From positions 1-34,330 of the forward strand of contig JAKLLS010000025.1 of assembly GCA_022014155.1 (NCBI GenBank): a stretch of DNA of 34,330 nucleotides, read 5' to 3'. A model generated the notes under the pieces. That model did not search any database. It worked only from the letters and a program-made list of their open reading frames with translations, and was not told the DNA's origin. The translations under genes were made by a program, and so were the position numbers. Below, in pieces: positions 15,831 to 24,637 of the stretch. Every line of letters starts with the position of its first letter. Within the stretch, counting starts at the first letter, position 1. The DNA is from Marinobacter sp. (GTDB lineage Bacteria; Pseudomonadota; Gammaproteobacteria; Pseudomonadales; Oleiphilaceae).

Positions 15831-17117
15831 ATGGCTCTGGTTACGCTGGGAATCAATCATCGCACCGCACCGGTCGAACTGCGCGAGCGCGTCGCGTTCA
15901 CGCCTGAGCGTATGGCGGAGGCCTTTGCCGATCTGCGAGCAATGTGCGGCGCCAGCGAGGCGGCGATCCTGTCTACCTGCAATCGCACCGAACTGTACAT
16001 CGCCGGTGATGATGACTGCGCGCCGGTGATACTGCGTTGGCTGGCCGGCTTCCACGACCTGGACGCCGCCGAACTGGAAGAGGTGCTGTATCTGCATCGT
16101 GACGGCGATGCCGTGCGTCATATGATGCGTGTTGCAGCTGGTCTCGATTCCATGGTGCTGGGCGAACCGCAGATATTCGGACAGTTGAAGGATGCCTATG
16201 CGCTCTCCCGGGAGCACGGCGCCACCGGCACGTTCCTGTCTCGCCTTTTCGAGCACACGTTCTCTGTCGCCAAACGGGTGCGTACCCAGACCGCCATTGG
16301 CGAGAATCCGGTATCGGTTGCCTACGCCGCAGTCAGCATGGCACACCACATTTTCGCGGACATGTCCCGCAACAAGGCGTTACTGATTGGGGCCGGCAAG
16401 ACCATCGAACTGGTTGCCCGCCATCTTGCCGATGCAGGTGTGAAGGAATTCCTGGTTGCCAACCGTACACTGGAACGTGCTCAGGCACTGGCCGAGTCCC
16501 GGGGCGGCAAGGGTATTCTTCTGTCTGACATCCCCGAGCACCTCCAGGATGTAGACATTATCATTTCATCCACGGCCAGTCCGTTACCCATCCTGGGCAA
16601 GGGCGCCGTCGAGCGAGCCCTGAAAAAGCGCAAGCATCGACCCTATTTCATGGTGGATATTGCCGTGCCCAGGGATATTGAGCCGGAAGTGGCTTCCCTG
16701 GCGGATGTCTACCTGTACACTGTGGACGATCTGCGCCAGGTGATTGAAGAGAACATCCGTTCCCGCGAGGGTGCCGCCCGGGAAGCGGAAAACCTGGTGA
16801 CCGATGGTGTTCAGGATTTCCTGAGCCAGTTACGGGCACTGGATGCGGTATCCACGCTTAAACAGTTCCGGCAGCGCGCCGAGATCCTGCGTGATACAGA
16901 AACCGAAAAGGCGCTGCGGGCCCTGCGCAACGGTGGTGATCCTGAAACCGTATTGCGAAGCCTCGCCCGTGGCCTCACCAACAAATTCCTCCACGAACCT
17001 TCCATCCAGGTTCGCAAGGCGACAACCGAAGGTCGCAGTGAAGTGACCGAGTGGCTGAGGGAGTTGCATCGGCTTGATGCCCAGGACGACGACGCCACCA
17101 CCCCGGAAAAACTATGA
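15831..17117 (+). CDS. hemA: Glutamyl-tRNA reductase
   Basis: 428 residues. It reduces glutamyl-tRNA(Glu) to glutamate-1-semialdehyde, the first step of C5 haem synthesis. Catalytic C50 lies in STCNRTE. The substrate loop includes [17 protein letters not shown]. The NADPH domain carries [15 protein letters not shown], where most family members have GAGE in place of GAGK. A helical dimerisation domain ends the protein. The ATG at 15831 has only a weak AAGG, 14 bases upstream. The stop overlaps prfA as ATGA, so the two are translationally coupled. Confidence 0.97.
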   Translation: MALVTLGINHRTAPVELRERVAFTPERMAEAFADLRAMCGASEAAILSTCNRTELYIAGDDDCAPVILRWLAGFHDLDAAELEEVLYLHRDGDAVRHMMRVAAGLDSMVLGEPQIFGQLKDAYALSREHGATGTFLSRLFEHTFSVAKRVRTQTAIGENPVSVAYAAVSMAHHIFADMSRNKALLIGAGKTIELVARHLADAGVKEFLVANRTLERAQALAESRGGKGILLSDIPEHLQDVDIIISSTASPLPILGKGAVERALKKRKHRPYFMVDIAVPRDIEPEVASLADVYLYTVDDLRQVIEENIRSREGAAREAENLVTDGVQDFLSQLRALDAVSTLKQFRQRAEILRDTETEKALRALRNGGDPETVLRSLARGLTNKFLHEPSIQVRKATTEGRSEVTEWLRELHRLDAQDDDATTPEKL

Positions 17118-18199
17118 AACCATCGATCCAGAACCGCCTCGAGCAATTGTCAGATCGCTTCGAGGAAGTCAGTGCGTTATTGAGCGATTCCAGTGTTATA
17201 TCCAATCAGGACAAATTCCGTGATCTTTCCCGGGAGTTTGCCGAGATCGAACCGATTGTTCATTGCTTTCAGGCCTGGAAAAAATCTCTGGCCGATATTG
17301 ATGATGCCCGTGAACTGGCCCGTGATGGCGACGTCGATATGCGGGAGATGGCCGAGGAAGAGCTGACGCTGGCCGAGCAGAAAACGGATGAGCTGGACGA
17401 AGAGCTCCAGCGTCTGATGCTGCCGAAAGACCCCAACGACGGCAAAAACGTATTTCTTGAAATTCGTGCCGGTACTGGTGGCGATGAAGCCGCCATTTTT
17501 GCCGGGGACCTGTTCCGGATGTACCTGCGTTACGCCGAGCGCCATCGCTGGCAGGTGGAAGTCATCAGCGAGAATGAAGGTGAACACGGCGGCTATAAAG
17601 AAATAATTGCCCGGGTGGCGGGCGCCGGTGTCTACGGTGCCCTGAAGTTCGAGTCCGGGGCGCATCGGGTTCAGCGGGTACCGGAAACTGAGTCCCAAGG
17701 GCGCATCCATACTTCAGCCTGCACCGTGGCGGTGATACCGGAGGCGGACGAAGCGGAAGCGATCGAGATCAACAAGGCAGACCTGCGGGTGGATACCTTT
17801 CGTGCCTCCGGGGCCGGTGGTCAGCACGTTAACAAGACCGATTCAGCCATTCGCCTCACCCATTTGCCAACGGGGATTGTGGTGGAGTGCCAGGAAGAAC
17901 GCTCCCAGCATAAGAACCGCGCCAAGGCGATGAGCCTGCTGGCGTCGCGACTGCAGAATGCGGAAACCGAGCGCCAACAGAAATCCATGGCCGAAACCCG
18001 CAAGAGCCTGGTGGGCAGTGGTGATCGGTCCGAGCGTATCCGCACCTACAATTTCCCTCAGGGCCGGGTGACCGATCACCGTATCAATCTGACATTGTAC
18101 AAGCTCGATGAGGTCATCTCTGGTGACCTCGACGCGGTGGTGATTCCGTTGCAGCAGGAACACCAGGCTGAACTGCTCGCATCTCTCTCTGATGAGTGA
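17114..18199 (+). CDS. prfA: Peptide chain release factor 1
   Basis: 361 residues. It reads UAA and UAG and triggers peptidyl-tRNA hydrolysis. The GGQ motif is at 235-237 ([10 protein letters not shown]). The codon-recognition tripeptide reads PET (190-192) in [14 protein letters not shown], within the known P-x-T range. The start overlaps the hemA stop by four bases (ATGA), and the gene end overlaps prmC by eight. The Gln of GGQ is the target of the next gene's product. Confidence 0.98.
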   Translation: MKPSIQNRLEQLSDRFEEVSALLSDSSVISNQDKFRDLSREFAEIEPIVHCFQAWKKSLADIDDARELARDGDVDMREMAEEELTLAEQKTDELDEELQRLMLPKDPNDGKNVFLEIRAGTGGDEAAIFAGDLFRMYLRYAERHRWQVEVISENEGEHGGYKEIIARVAGAGVYGALKFESGAHRVQRVPETESQGRIHTSACTVAVIPEADEAEAIEINKADLRVDTFRASGAGGQHVNKTDSAIRLTHLPTGIVVECQEERSQHKNRAKAMSLLASRLQNAETERQQKSMAETRKSLVGSGDRSERIRTYNFPQGRVTDHRINLTLYKLDEVISGDLDAVVIPLQQEHQAELLASLSDE

Positions 18200-19034
18200 G
18201 TCATCGCTTACCTGTGATGCCATGCTGCGGAAAGCGACCATCGCCATTGCGGGGGAGTCTCCGCGGCTGGATGCCGAGTTGTTGCTCAGCTATGTCACCG
18301 GGCTGTCCCGCACCAGTTTTCGTGCCTGGCCGGAACGGCAGGTCACGGCCACCGAGGCACGGCGCTTCGAGGCGCTGGTCCAGCAGCGTGCCAGTGGACA
18401 TCCGGTAGCCCATCTTCTTGGCGAACAGGAGTTCTGGTCCCTTCCTTTAAAGGTGAATGCTTCTACCCTGATTCCCCGACCGGATACTGAGTGTCTGGTG
18501 GAAGCCGCTTTGGGACTACCGGTGCCGGATAACGCCCGTGTGCTGGATCTGGGCACGGGAACCGGTGCACTTGCCCTGGCGTTGGTCAGCGAACGGCATT
18601 GCTGGCAGGTGCTGGCGTGCGATACCGTTGCATCGGCTGTGGAGCTTGCCACCGAAAACGCCCGGCGACTGGGGTTGCCGGTCACCGTCGTGTTGAGCCA
18701 TTGGTTTGATAGCCTTCCGGCAGGGCGTTTTGACCTGATTGTTTCCAATCCGCCCTACATTGCCAGTGGTGATCATCATCTGGGTGAGGGCGACGTGCGG
18801 TTTGAACCTGCGTCCGCGCTGGTTGCCGGTGAGGATGGTCTGGATGATATCCGGGCGATCGTGGCAGCCAGTACGGAGTGGCTGAATGCTGGTGGCTGGT
18901 TGGTGGTCGAACATGGTTTCGATCAGGGCGACGCCGTTCGCGCATTGTTCGGGCAAGCGGGCTTGGTTGCGGTGGAGACCCGCAGGGATTACGGCGACCG
19001 CGACCGCTTGACGCTTGGTCAACGGCCGGGCTGA
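18192..19034 (+). CDS. prmC: Release factor glutamine methyltransferase
   Basis: 280 residues. It methylates the GGQ glutamine of release factors using SAM. The helical N-terminal domain includes [14 protein letters not shown] and ends with LIPRPDTE. The Rossmann fold has motif [14 protein letters not shown] (119-131) and the substrate-gripping NPPY at 186-189. ATG at 18192 lies inside the prfA 3' end (8-base overlap). Placement next to its substrate gene is the standard arrangement. Confidence 0.97.
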   Translation: MSESSLTCDAMLRKATIAIAGESPRLDAELLLSYVTGLSRTSFRAWPERQVTATEARRFEALVQQRASGHPVAHLLGEQEFWSLPLKVNASTLIPRPDTECLVEAALGLPVPDNARVLDLGTGTGALALALVSERHCWQVLACDTVASAVELATENARRLGLPVTVVLSHWFDSLPAGRFDLIVSNPPYIASGDHHLGEGDVRFEPASALVAGEDGLDDIRAIVAASTEWLNAGGWLVVEHGFDQGDAVRALFGQAGLVAVETRRDYGDRDRLTLGQRPG

Positions 19035-19071
19035 ATGGTCTGGACTATGGGTTTTCAAATGGGGGTGGGCG

Positions 19072-19821
19072 ATGCTCAGCGATGAAGAATTGATGCGCTA
19101 CAGCCGGCAGATTCTGATGCCGTCGTTCGATATCGCCGGTCAGGAGAAGTTGAAATCCGCTCGCGTACTGGTGGTGGGTGCCGGTGGTCTGGGATGTCCG
19201 GTGGCGCTCTATCTGGGTGCGGCCGGGGTCGGTCATCTCACTCTGGTGGATGATGATGCCATCGAAGTGGCCAATCTTCAGCGCCAGATTGCGTTCAGTC
19301 AGGATCAGTTGGGGGATGGCAAGGCTGCGAGCCTGGCAGACCGGGTTCGCCGGATCAATCCGCTGGTGTCGGTGGAAGCAATCGACCGCCGTCTGGAGAG
19401 TGATGGGCTGGTTCGTCAAGTGGGTGAGGCGAGTCTGGTAGTGGATTGCACGGATAATTTCAATACCCGTTTTGCCCTCAACCGGGCCTGTGTCGCCGCC
19501 AGGGTGCCACTGGTATCCGGTGCGGCGATTCGCGGTGAGGGGCAGTTGTCGGTCTATGATTCCCGCGATCCGGAGAGCCCCTGTTATCACTGTTTGTATC
19601 CGGAGCAGGGGAATGAGGATCTGTCCTGTTCGGAGGCCGGTGTTATCGGGCCCTTGGTGGGAATGATCGGGGCCAGTCAGGCGATGGAGGCGGTGAAGGT
19701 GATTTCCGGGGTTGGTAAGCCTTTGATTGGGCGGTTGTTGATTCTGGATGCCTGGCGGATGGAGTGGCGGGAGATGAAGTTGGCGCGGGATCCTGGTTGT
19801 CCTGTTTGTTCTGACCGTTGA
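19072..19821 (+). CDS. moeB: MoeB/ThiF-family adenylyltransferase
   Basis: 249 residues. It activates the C terminus of a small sulfur carrier (MoaD or ThiS) by adenylation, as E1 enzymes do. The nucleotide loop is GAGGLG (36-41), the Arg finger region is RYSRQILMP, and the metal Asp lies in DCTDNF (about 126-129). Two Cys pairs bind zinc: C171/C174 (CYHC) and C243/C246 (CPVC). C186 lies where ThiF has its reactive Cys, so MoeB and ThiF cannot be separated with certainty. Start is ATG at 19072 after GGGGGTGGG. It follows prmC by 37 bases; murI, which often comes next in related genomes, is absent. Confidence 0.93.
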   Translation: MLSDEELMRYSRQILMPSFDIAGQEKLKSARVLVVGAGGLGCPVALYLGAAGVGHLTLVDDDAIEVANLQRQIAFSQDQLGDGKAASLADRVRRINPLVSVEAIDRRLESDGLVRQVGEASLVVDCTDNFNTRFALNRACVAARVPLVSGAAIRGEGQLSVYDSRDPESPCYHCLYPEQGNEDLSCSEAGVIGPLVGMIGASQAMEAVKVISGVGKPLIGRLLILDAWRMEWREMKLARDPGCPVCSDR

Positions 19822-19843
19822 TATTTGGATTCTGGAGTAGGCC

Positions 19844-19954
19844 GTAGCCGTCAGCCAACCACTGCCCAAAACACGCCGTGAATACGTCCTTGTAGGCTCC
19901 GCTCCGCCATCCATGGCTCCGCAGGGTTTTGGGCAGTGGTTGGCTGACGGCTAC
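19844..19954 (-). repeat. Long perfect hairpin element C
   Basis: Arms 19844-19872 and 19926-19954 are perfect 29-base inverted repeats around a 53-base loop. On the minus strand the loop reads CGGAGCCATGGATGGCGGAG, then GACGTATTCACGGCGT. The CGGAGCCATGGATGGC part is nearly the same as the core of elements A and B (145-334, 425-538). The arm's inner end, CCCAAAA, also matches element B. The rest of the arms differ from A and B. The element fills the gap between the convergent moeB and photolyase genes and may act as a bidirectional stop for transcription or decay. Confidence 0.8.
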
Positions 19955-19968
19955 TCTCAGCTTCAGAG

Positions 19969-21369
19969 TTAGCCTTTTAATGCCTGAAACTTTGCAATCG
20001 CTTCCTTTCTGCTTTCCTTCAGATCCACAATCGGTCGCGGATACCCTTTCGGAATAACTCCCCCCTTACCGGGATTATGGATGCGTTTGTCATCCAGCTT
20101 TCGCAGTTCCGGCACCCATTTGCGAATAAACTCCCCCTTTGGATCAAACCGCTCGCTCTGGGTCACCGGGTTGAATACCCGGAAATAGGGGGCGGCGTCG
20201 GTGCCGGTGGAGGCGCTCCATTGCCAGCCGCCGTTGTTGGAGGCCAGGAAGCCGTCCACCAGTCTGGACATGAAGTAAGCCTCGCCCAGGCGCCAGTCGA
20301 TGAACAGGTTTTTGGTCAGGAACATGGCGGTGACCATGCGCAGGCGGTTGTGCATCCAGCCGGTGTGGTTGAGCTGGCGCATGGCGGCGTCGACGATGGG
20401 GATGCCGGTGTGGCCGGTTTTCCAGGCTTCGAAGTGTTCCCCCGGGGTGTTCCAGCTGAGGTTTTCGGTTTCGGGTTTGAATGCGCGGTGCATGCTGACC
20501 CTTGGGTAGTGGTAGAGGATGTGGATGTAGAAGTCCCGCCAGGCGATTTCGTTGATCCAGGTGTTCAGGCCTTCCTGATTACCTGCTTCGCCTTGGGCTT
20601 GGTGGACGGCGATCAGGCACTGGCGCCCGGACAATACGCCGTTGGCGAGGTACGGGGATAACTGGCTGGTGCCGTCGATGGTGGGGAAGTCCCGTTGTTC
20701 CCTGTAGTTGCCCGCCGTTTCGCGGAGGAAGGTTTCGAGCTGGTCGTGGGCGGCGTTCTCGCCAGTGTCGACCACGGCCGGTGGAGCGTTATCAAAGCCT
20801 GCCGGAATAGAATCGAGTTGCTCGGGTTGAACCGCATCGCCCTGCGGGGCAGGAACCGGGAATACAGTCGGTCGGGTTTCTTCGATCCAGGTGCGCCAGC
20901 GTCGGGAGAAGGGGGTAAAAACCGAGTAGGGTTCCTGCTGTTGGGTCAGGATGGTGCCAACCGGGGCTACGGTCTGGTCCCGGTATTTGTTCACCTTGAT
21001 GTTGAGGGCGGAGAGCTGTTCCCTAACCGACTTGTCTCGCCGACGCTCGTTGATGCCGTATTCTTCGTTGAAGTGCACCGTGGTTATGTTGTTTTCGCGG
21101 CAGTGACGGGTCAGCGAGTCGATGCCGTCGCTGAAATGATGGGCTTCGAGGAAGGTCAGGGGGATGCCGAGCTTCGCAAGGTCTCTGGCCAGGGCGTTGG
21201 CATGGGCGATGACGAAGTGTACCCGGGCAGGGGACCAGTCGTGTTCCTGCCATTGCTGCGGTGTCACGATAAAGCAGGCTTTGACAGGCCCCTCCGCCTT
21301 GCAGGCTGTGGTCAGAGCCGGGTTGTCGGCCAGGCGGAGGTCGTTGCGGAACCAGACGAGTTGGGTCAT
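19969..21369 (-). CDS. phr: Deoxyribodipyrimidine photolyase (class I CPD photolyase)
   Basis: 466 residues. It repairs UV-made cyclobutane pyrimidine dimers with light energy. The N-terminal antenna domain begins TQLVWFRNDLRLADNPAL. The FAD domain carries LSPYLANGVLSGRQ, WINEIAWRDFYIHILYHYP, GIPIVDAAMRQLNHTGWMHN and DGFLASNNGGWQWSASTGTD, all characteristic of class I enzymes. It ends with YPRPIVDLKESR. ATG at 21369 has AGGA 6-7 bases upstream. It is transcribed towards moeB and divergent from the DUF432-like gene. Confidence 0.97.
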   Translation of the reverse strand: MTQLVWFRNDLRLADNPALTTACKAEGPVKACFIVTPQQWQEHDWSPARVHFVIAHANALARDLAKLGIPLTFLEAHHFSDGIDSLTRHCRENNITTVHFNEEYGINERRRDKSVREQLSALNIKVNKYRDQTVAPVGTILTQQQEPYSVFTPFSRRWRTWIEETRPTVFPVPAPQGDAVQPEQLDSIPAGFDNAPPAVVDTGENAAHDQLETFLRETAGNYREQRDFPTIDGTSQLSPYLANGVLSGRQCLIAVHQAQGEAGNQEGLNTWINEIAWRDFYIHILYHYPRVSMHRAFKPETENLSWNTPGEHFEAWKTGHTGIPIVDAAMRQLNHTGWMHNRLRMVTAMFLTKNLFIDWRLGEAYFMSRLVDGFLASNNGGWQWSASTGTDAAPYFRVFNPVTQSERFDPKGEFIRKWVPELRKLDDKRIHNPGKGGVIPKGYPRPIVDLKESRKEAIAKFQALKG

Positions 21370-21407
21370 CAAACTTCCTGTTGCGGGTTGCTGACAGAGC
21401 GGGTAAG

Positions 21408-21417
21408 GGTAATTACC
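21408..21417. promoter_or_regulatory. Palindrome GGTAATTACC in a divergent promoter region
   Basis: A perfect 10-base palindrome lies 39 bases upstream of the photolyase start, in the 149-base gap shared with the divergent DUF432-like gene. It could be an operator for either gene. A palindrome this short may occur by chance. Confidence 0.2.
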
Positions 21418-21518
21418 ATCGCCATGAACGAGTAAATAGCATCATCAGGATATTCGCTGGAAGGCATTGATTGGATTATAGTTAAGACTGTTTTACCGTC
21501 AGACCGTTCAGGATGCCA

Positions 21519-22337
21519 ATGGCCGATAATAACGAAGAATCCGCGCAGCCGCGCGATGGGGCCTGGGCTCACCCCTATAGCCTGGAATCCGGGCAGACCC
21601 AGTTTCATGAACTCAGTCAGACGCGCCTTTGGGTTACCCGGCTTGATCTTGAATGGCAGATTCGGTCGGAAACCGTCAAAGCGGACGTCGATCCCATGCG
21701 TTGGACCGAACAGACCAGTCACGTGCTGCCGGGCACTGAGGTTCCCCTGCAGCGTTTCGTGAAGCCGGATGACAGTAATGAGGTGGTCTTTCTTCCCGCG
21801 CTGGCGAATCTCCCCACCGTAATCCGCCCCTATCAGCCGCTGACAATCCCCGCTGGTGGCGAGTGCATGATCTATGTCGGTACGGTGGTGTGGATGCAGG
21901 TCTGTGTTGGTCGTCGGCGCACACTACTGGCGGAACTGGCGTTGTCTGAGCCCTCGCAGACCTGGGTTGGGAAAAATACCATGGAAGGGGAGTTGTGCTA
22001 TTCGGCACCCAGTTTTGCCCGTCTGGTTCTGGAAGCCGTGCCCAAGCGTCCCTGGCGGGCTATTACGCCGGTAAAAATCGTGAACCGTCGTACCGAACCG
22101 CTGTTGCTGGAGCGTTTCAGCCTGCCGACGCCTTTGTTATCACTGCATCAGAACGAGCGGGGGCAGCTCTGGACACCCGCTGTAACGGTCGTCTGTGAAA
22201 CCGAAATGAATTCCGCCAGCCTGAACGTGGAACAGGCAGTGATTAAGGCTGCGGGCGCCTGCAAGCTGGTGTCGCCAGCGCGTGAGAAGGGCGGCCGCGG
22301 ACGGCTGGTACGAACATTCGACAGGATGTTCGGATGA
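21519..22337 (+). CDS. DUF432-like conserved protein
   Basis: 272 residues with no signal peptide or membrane helix. Features include PLTIPAGGECMIYVGTVVW, a beta-rich middle, and MEGELCYSAPSFARLVLE followed by a basic C terminus. The pattern and position next to an mscS gene suggest DUF432, a family often paired with small mechanosensitive channels; this is from memory and unverified. I chose the ATG at 21519 because AGGA stands 5 bases upstream; the ATG at 21513 would overlap that site. It is the first gene of a five-gene run; the mscS start lies 31 bases downstream. No enzymatic motif is recognised. Confidence 0.75.
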   Translation: MADNNEESAQPRDGAWAHPYSLESGQTQFHELSQTRLWVTRLDLEWQIRSETVKADVDPMRWTEQTSHVLPGTEVPLQRFVKPDDSNEVVFLPALANLPTVIRPYQPLTIPAGGECMIYVGTVVWMQVCVGRRRTLLAELALSEPSQTWVGKNTMEGELCYSAPSFARLVLEAVPKRPWRAITPVKIVNRRTEPLLLERFSLPTPLLSLHQNERGQLWTPAVTVVCETEMNSASLNVEQAVIKAAGACKLVSPAREKGGRGRLVRTFDRMFG

Positions 22338-22368
22338 GCATGCGAGAGCCGATAATGGAGACGGTAGT

Positions 22369-23256
22369 TTGATCGAGGAAATGGAAAGCAGTCTTCAACA
22401 GGTGGTCAGTGGTTTGCCCTGGATGCAGTGGCTCAGCGCCGCGTTCCTGCTGATTTTGGGGATTTTTCTGGGATCCCTGGCGGCACGGAGCGTTTCCCGA
22501 GTCATGCAGACAAGGGCATCGCGACACCATACGGTCATGGTTCGCCGTCTGGTGTTCTATATTATCGTCGCTGTATTTGCCATGGCGGCGCTCCGGGAGG
22601 CGGGGTTCTCACTGGATGTTGTGCTGGGGGCTGCGGGTATCCTGACGGTGGCCATTGGTTTTGCTTCCCAGACCTCTGCGTCGAACATGATCAGTGGGCT
22701 TTTCCTGTTGGTGGAGCGTCCCTTTGAAATCGGCGATTATATTGAAGTGGATGCCACGCTGGGGGAGGTTGTCGGCATTGATATGCTCAGTGTGAAACTG
22801 AGAACCACCGATAATCTGTATGTGCGGATTCCCAATGAAACCCTGATCAAGACGCGGGTGGTGAATCGTTCCCGGTTTCCGATTCGTCGTCTCGACCTGG
22901 CGGTGGGTATTGCCTACGCTGAAGATGTGGAAAAGGTTGAAGCGCTGCTTCTGGAGTTGGCCGAGCGAAATCCGGCCTGTCTGGAGGAGCCACGACCGTT
23001 TGTACTGGTTACGTCATTTGGACCATCCTCTGTTGACCTGCAGTTTTCGTTTTGGGTACCGAAAGAGCAGGTACTGGAAAGCCGCAGTAGCATGATGGTG
23101 GACATCAAGAAGACACTGGATCGGAAAGGAATTGAGATTCCGTTTCCCCATACCAGTATTTATGCCGGAAGCCATTCCGCCCCCTTCCGGGTGGAACTGC
23201 TGCGACCGGAGAGATCGACCCAAAAGGAACTGCCAGATGCCGACAAAAACGGATAA
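22369..23256 (+). CDS. Small-conductance mechanosensitive channel (MscS family)
   Basis: About 295 residues. Three N-terminal helices lie at about 18-38, 60-80 and 86-115. The third holds the pore-lining Gly/Ala-rich pattern GAAGILTVAIGFASQTSASN. The beta domain begins VERPFEIGDYIEV and includes VRIPNETLIKTRVVNRSR, and an alpha/beta C-terminal domain follows. It releases solutes on osmotic downshock. The start is uncertain: TTG at 22369 has GGAG 8 bases upstream, while ATG at 22381 has a GAGGA too close to work well. The 3' end overlaps the next gene by 20 bases. Confidence 0.92.
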   Translation: MIEEMESSLQQVVSGLPWMQWLSAAFLLILGIFLGSLAARSVSRVMQTRASRHHTVMVRRLVFYIIVAVFAMAALREAGFSLDVVLGAAGILTVAIGFASQTSASNMISGLFLLVERPFEIGDYIEVDATLGEVVGIDMLSVKLRTTDNLYVRIPNETLIKTRVVNRSRFPIRRLDLAVGIAYAEDVEKVEALLLELAERNPACLEEPRPFVLVTSFGPSSVDLQFSFWVPKEQVLESRSSMMVDIKKTLDRKGIEIPFPHTSIYAGSHSAPFRVELLRPERSTQKELPDADKNG

Positions 23257-23734
23257 GCCCGCAAAAACTGCCACGTACCCAACGCTTGAGGACAGGATCA
23301 ATCTTGGCTGGCGGGAGTGGGTAGCGTTGCCCGATCTGGACATTCCCCGGCTCAAGGTGAAAGTGGACACGGGGGCACGTACCTCCTGCCTGCATACGTT
23401 TCGCACCGAGCCCTACACCGAGAATGGTGAGCGTCGGGTGCGTTTCTGGGTGCACCCGATCCAGAACAACCTTCATCAAGTAGTGGAGTGTGATGCGGCC
23501 GTTCTGGATGAGCGTACGGTGTCGGATTCCGGCGGACATCGCGAATCGCGTTTGGTGATTAGCACCCGGTTGGTCATTGGTGATGCGGTCTGGCCAATAG
23601 AAATGACGTTAACCAACCGGGATTCCATGCGGTTCCGGATGTTGCTGGGGCGTACCGCGATGTCAGGGCGTTCCGTTATATTTCCCGAAGCTTCCTATCT
23701 TGCCGGTGAACCGGCTATGAGGACGATCAAATGA
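23237..23734 (+). CDS. RimB-like retropepsin-fold protease (ATP-dependent zinc protease family)
   Basis: 165 residues. The motif [13 protein letters not shown] (41-53) gives the D-T-G-A active-site triad of retropepsin-like proteases. The partner segment [11 protein letters not shown] is near the C terminus. The family (PF05618) is encoded beside rimK in many gammaproteobacteria. In Pseudomonas the homologue RimB is reported to trim or modulate RimK-dependent glutamylation of ribosomal protein S6. ATG at 23237 has AGGA 9 bases upstream and lies inside the end of mscS. The stop overlaps rimK as ATGA. Confidence 0.88.
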   Translation: MPTKTDKPAKTATYPTLEDRINLGWREWVALPDLDIPRLKVKVDTGARTSCLHTFRTEPYTENGERRVRFWVHPIQNNLHQVVECDAAVLDERTVSDSGGHRESRLVISTRLVIGDAVWPIEMTLTNRDSMRFRMLLGRTAMSGRSVIFPEASYLAGEPAMRTIK

Positions 23735-24636
23735 AGATAGCGATTCTGTCGCGCAACCGTCACCTTTATTCCACTCGTCGTCTGGTTGAGGAGGGGATCA
23801 ACCGGGGGCATGAGGTGCGGGTTATCGATTGCCTTCACTGCTCCATGAACATCACATCGTCCAACCCCCGGATTCACTACCATGAAGAGGTGCTGGAAAA
23901 TTTCGACGTGGCGATACCGCGGATTGGTGCTTCGGTCACCTTCTACGGCACGGCGGTGTTGCGACAATTCGAGATGATGGGAGTGTTCCCCGTCAACGAA
24001 TCCGTGGCCATTACCCGCTCCAGGGACAAGTTGCGTTCGTTGCAGTTGCTGGCCCGCAAAGGCGTTGGAATGCCCGTGACTGGCTTTGCCAACAAGCCGG
24101 ACAACGTACCCGAATTGCTGAAGATGGTGGGCGGTGCTCCAGTGGTGATCAAGCTATTGCAAGGCACCCAGGGCATTGGCGTGGTGCTGGCCGAGACCCG
24201 CAAGGCTGCTGAGAGTGTGATTGAGGCCTTTATGGGTCTTAAGGCGGATATTCTGGTGCAGGAATTCATCAAGGAAGCTGGCGGTGCCGATATCCGCTGT
24301 TTCGTTATCGGTGACAAGGTCATTGCGGCTATGAAACGTCAGGGGGCGGAAGGGGAGTTTCGCTCCAACCTGCATCGGGGTGGTACCGCCTCACTGATTC
24401 GCATTACTCCGGAAGAACGTCGTACCGCGATCACTGCCGCCAAGGCCATGGGCCTGAACGTGGCAGGCGTGGATCTGTTGCGCTCCAGTCGCGGACCGCT
24501 GGTGATGGAGGTGAACTCGTCACCGGGGCTGGAAGGCATCGAGAATGCCACCGGCAAGAACGTCGCGGGCATGATTGTCAGCTGGATTGAGAAAAACCAG
24601 AAACCCTGGAAGACCCGCACCAAAGGGAGAGGTTGA
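23731..24636 (+). CDS. rimK: ATP-grasp ligase RimK (ribosomal protein S6 glutamate ligase)
   Basis: 301 residues, the E. coli length. It adds glutamates to the C terminus of ribosomal protein S6 and can make poly-alpha-glutamate. The N-terminal domain starts [18 protein letters not shown]. The ATP-grasp core includes [37 protein letters not shown], the loop [10 protein letters not shown] and the metal site [17 protein letters not shown] at 23731 overlaps the RimB-like stop. Coupling with RimB and the hydrolase suggests one system that adds and removes amino acids post-translationally. Confidence 0.95.
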   Translation: MKIAILSRNRHLYSTRRLVEEGINRGHEVRVIDCLHCSMNITSSNPRIHYHEEVLENFDVAIPRIGASVTFYGTAVLRQFEMMGVFPVNESVAITRSRDKLRSLQLLARKGVGMPVTGFANKPDNVPELLKMVGGAPVVIKLLQGTQGIGVVLAETRKAAESVIEAFMGLKADILVQEFIKEAGGADIRCFVIGDKVIAAMKRQGAEGEFRSNLHRGGTASLIRITPEERRTAITAAKAMGLNVAGVDLLRSSRGPLVMEVNSSPGLEGIENATGKNVAGMIVSWIEKNQKPWKTRTKGRG

Positions 24637-24637
24637 G

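Noticed and set aside
19045..19914. Open frame of 289 codons opposite moeB
   Set aside because: It is a shadow of moeB codon bias, rich in Thr, His, Gln and Ile, with no family pattern.
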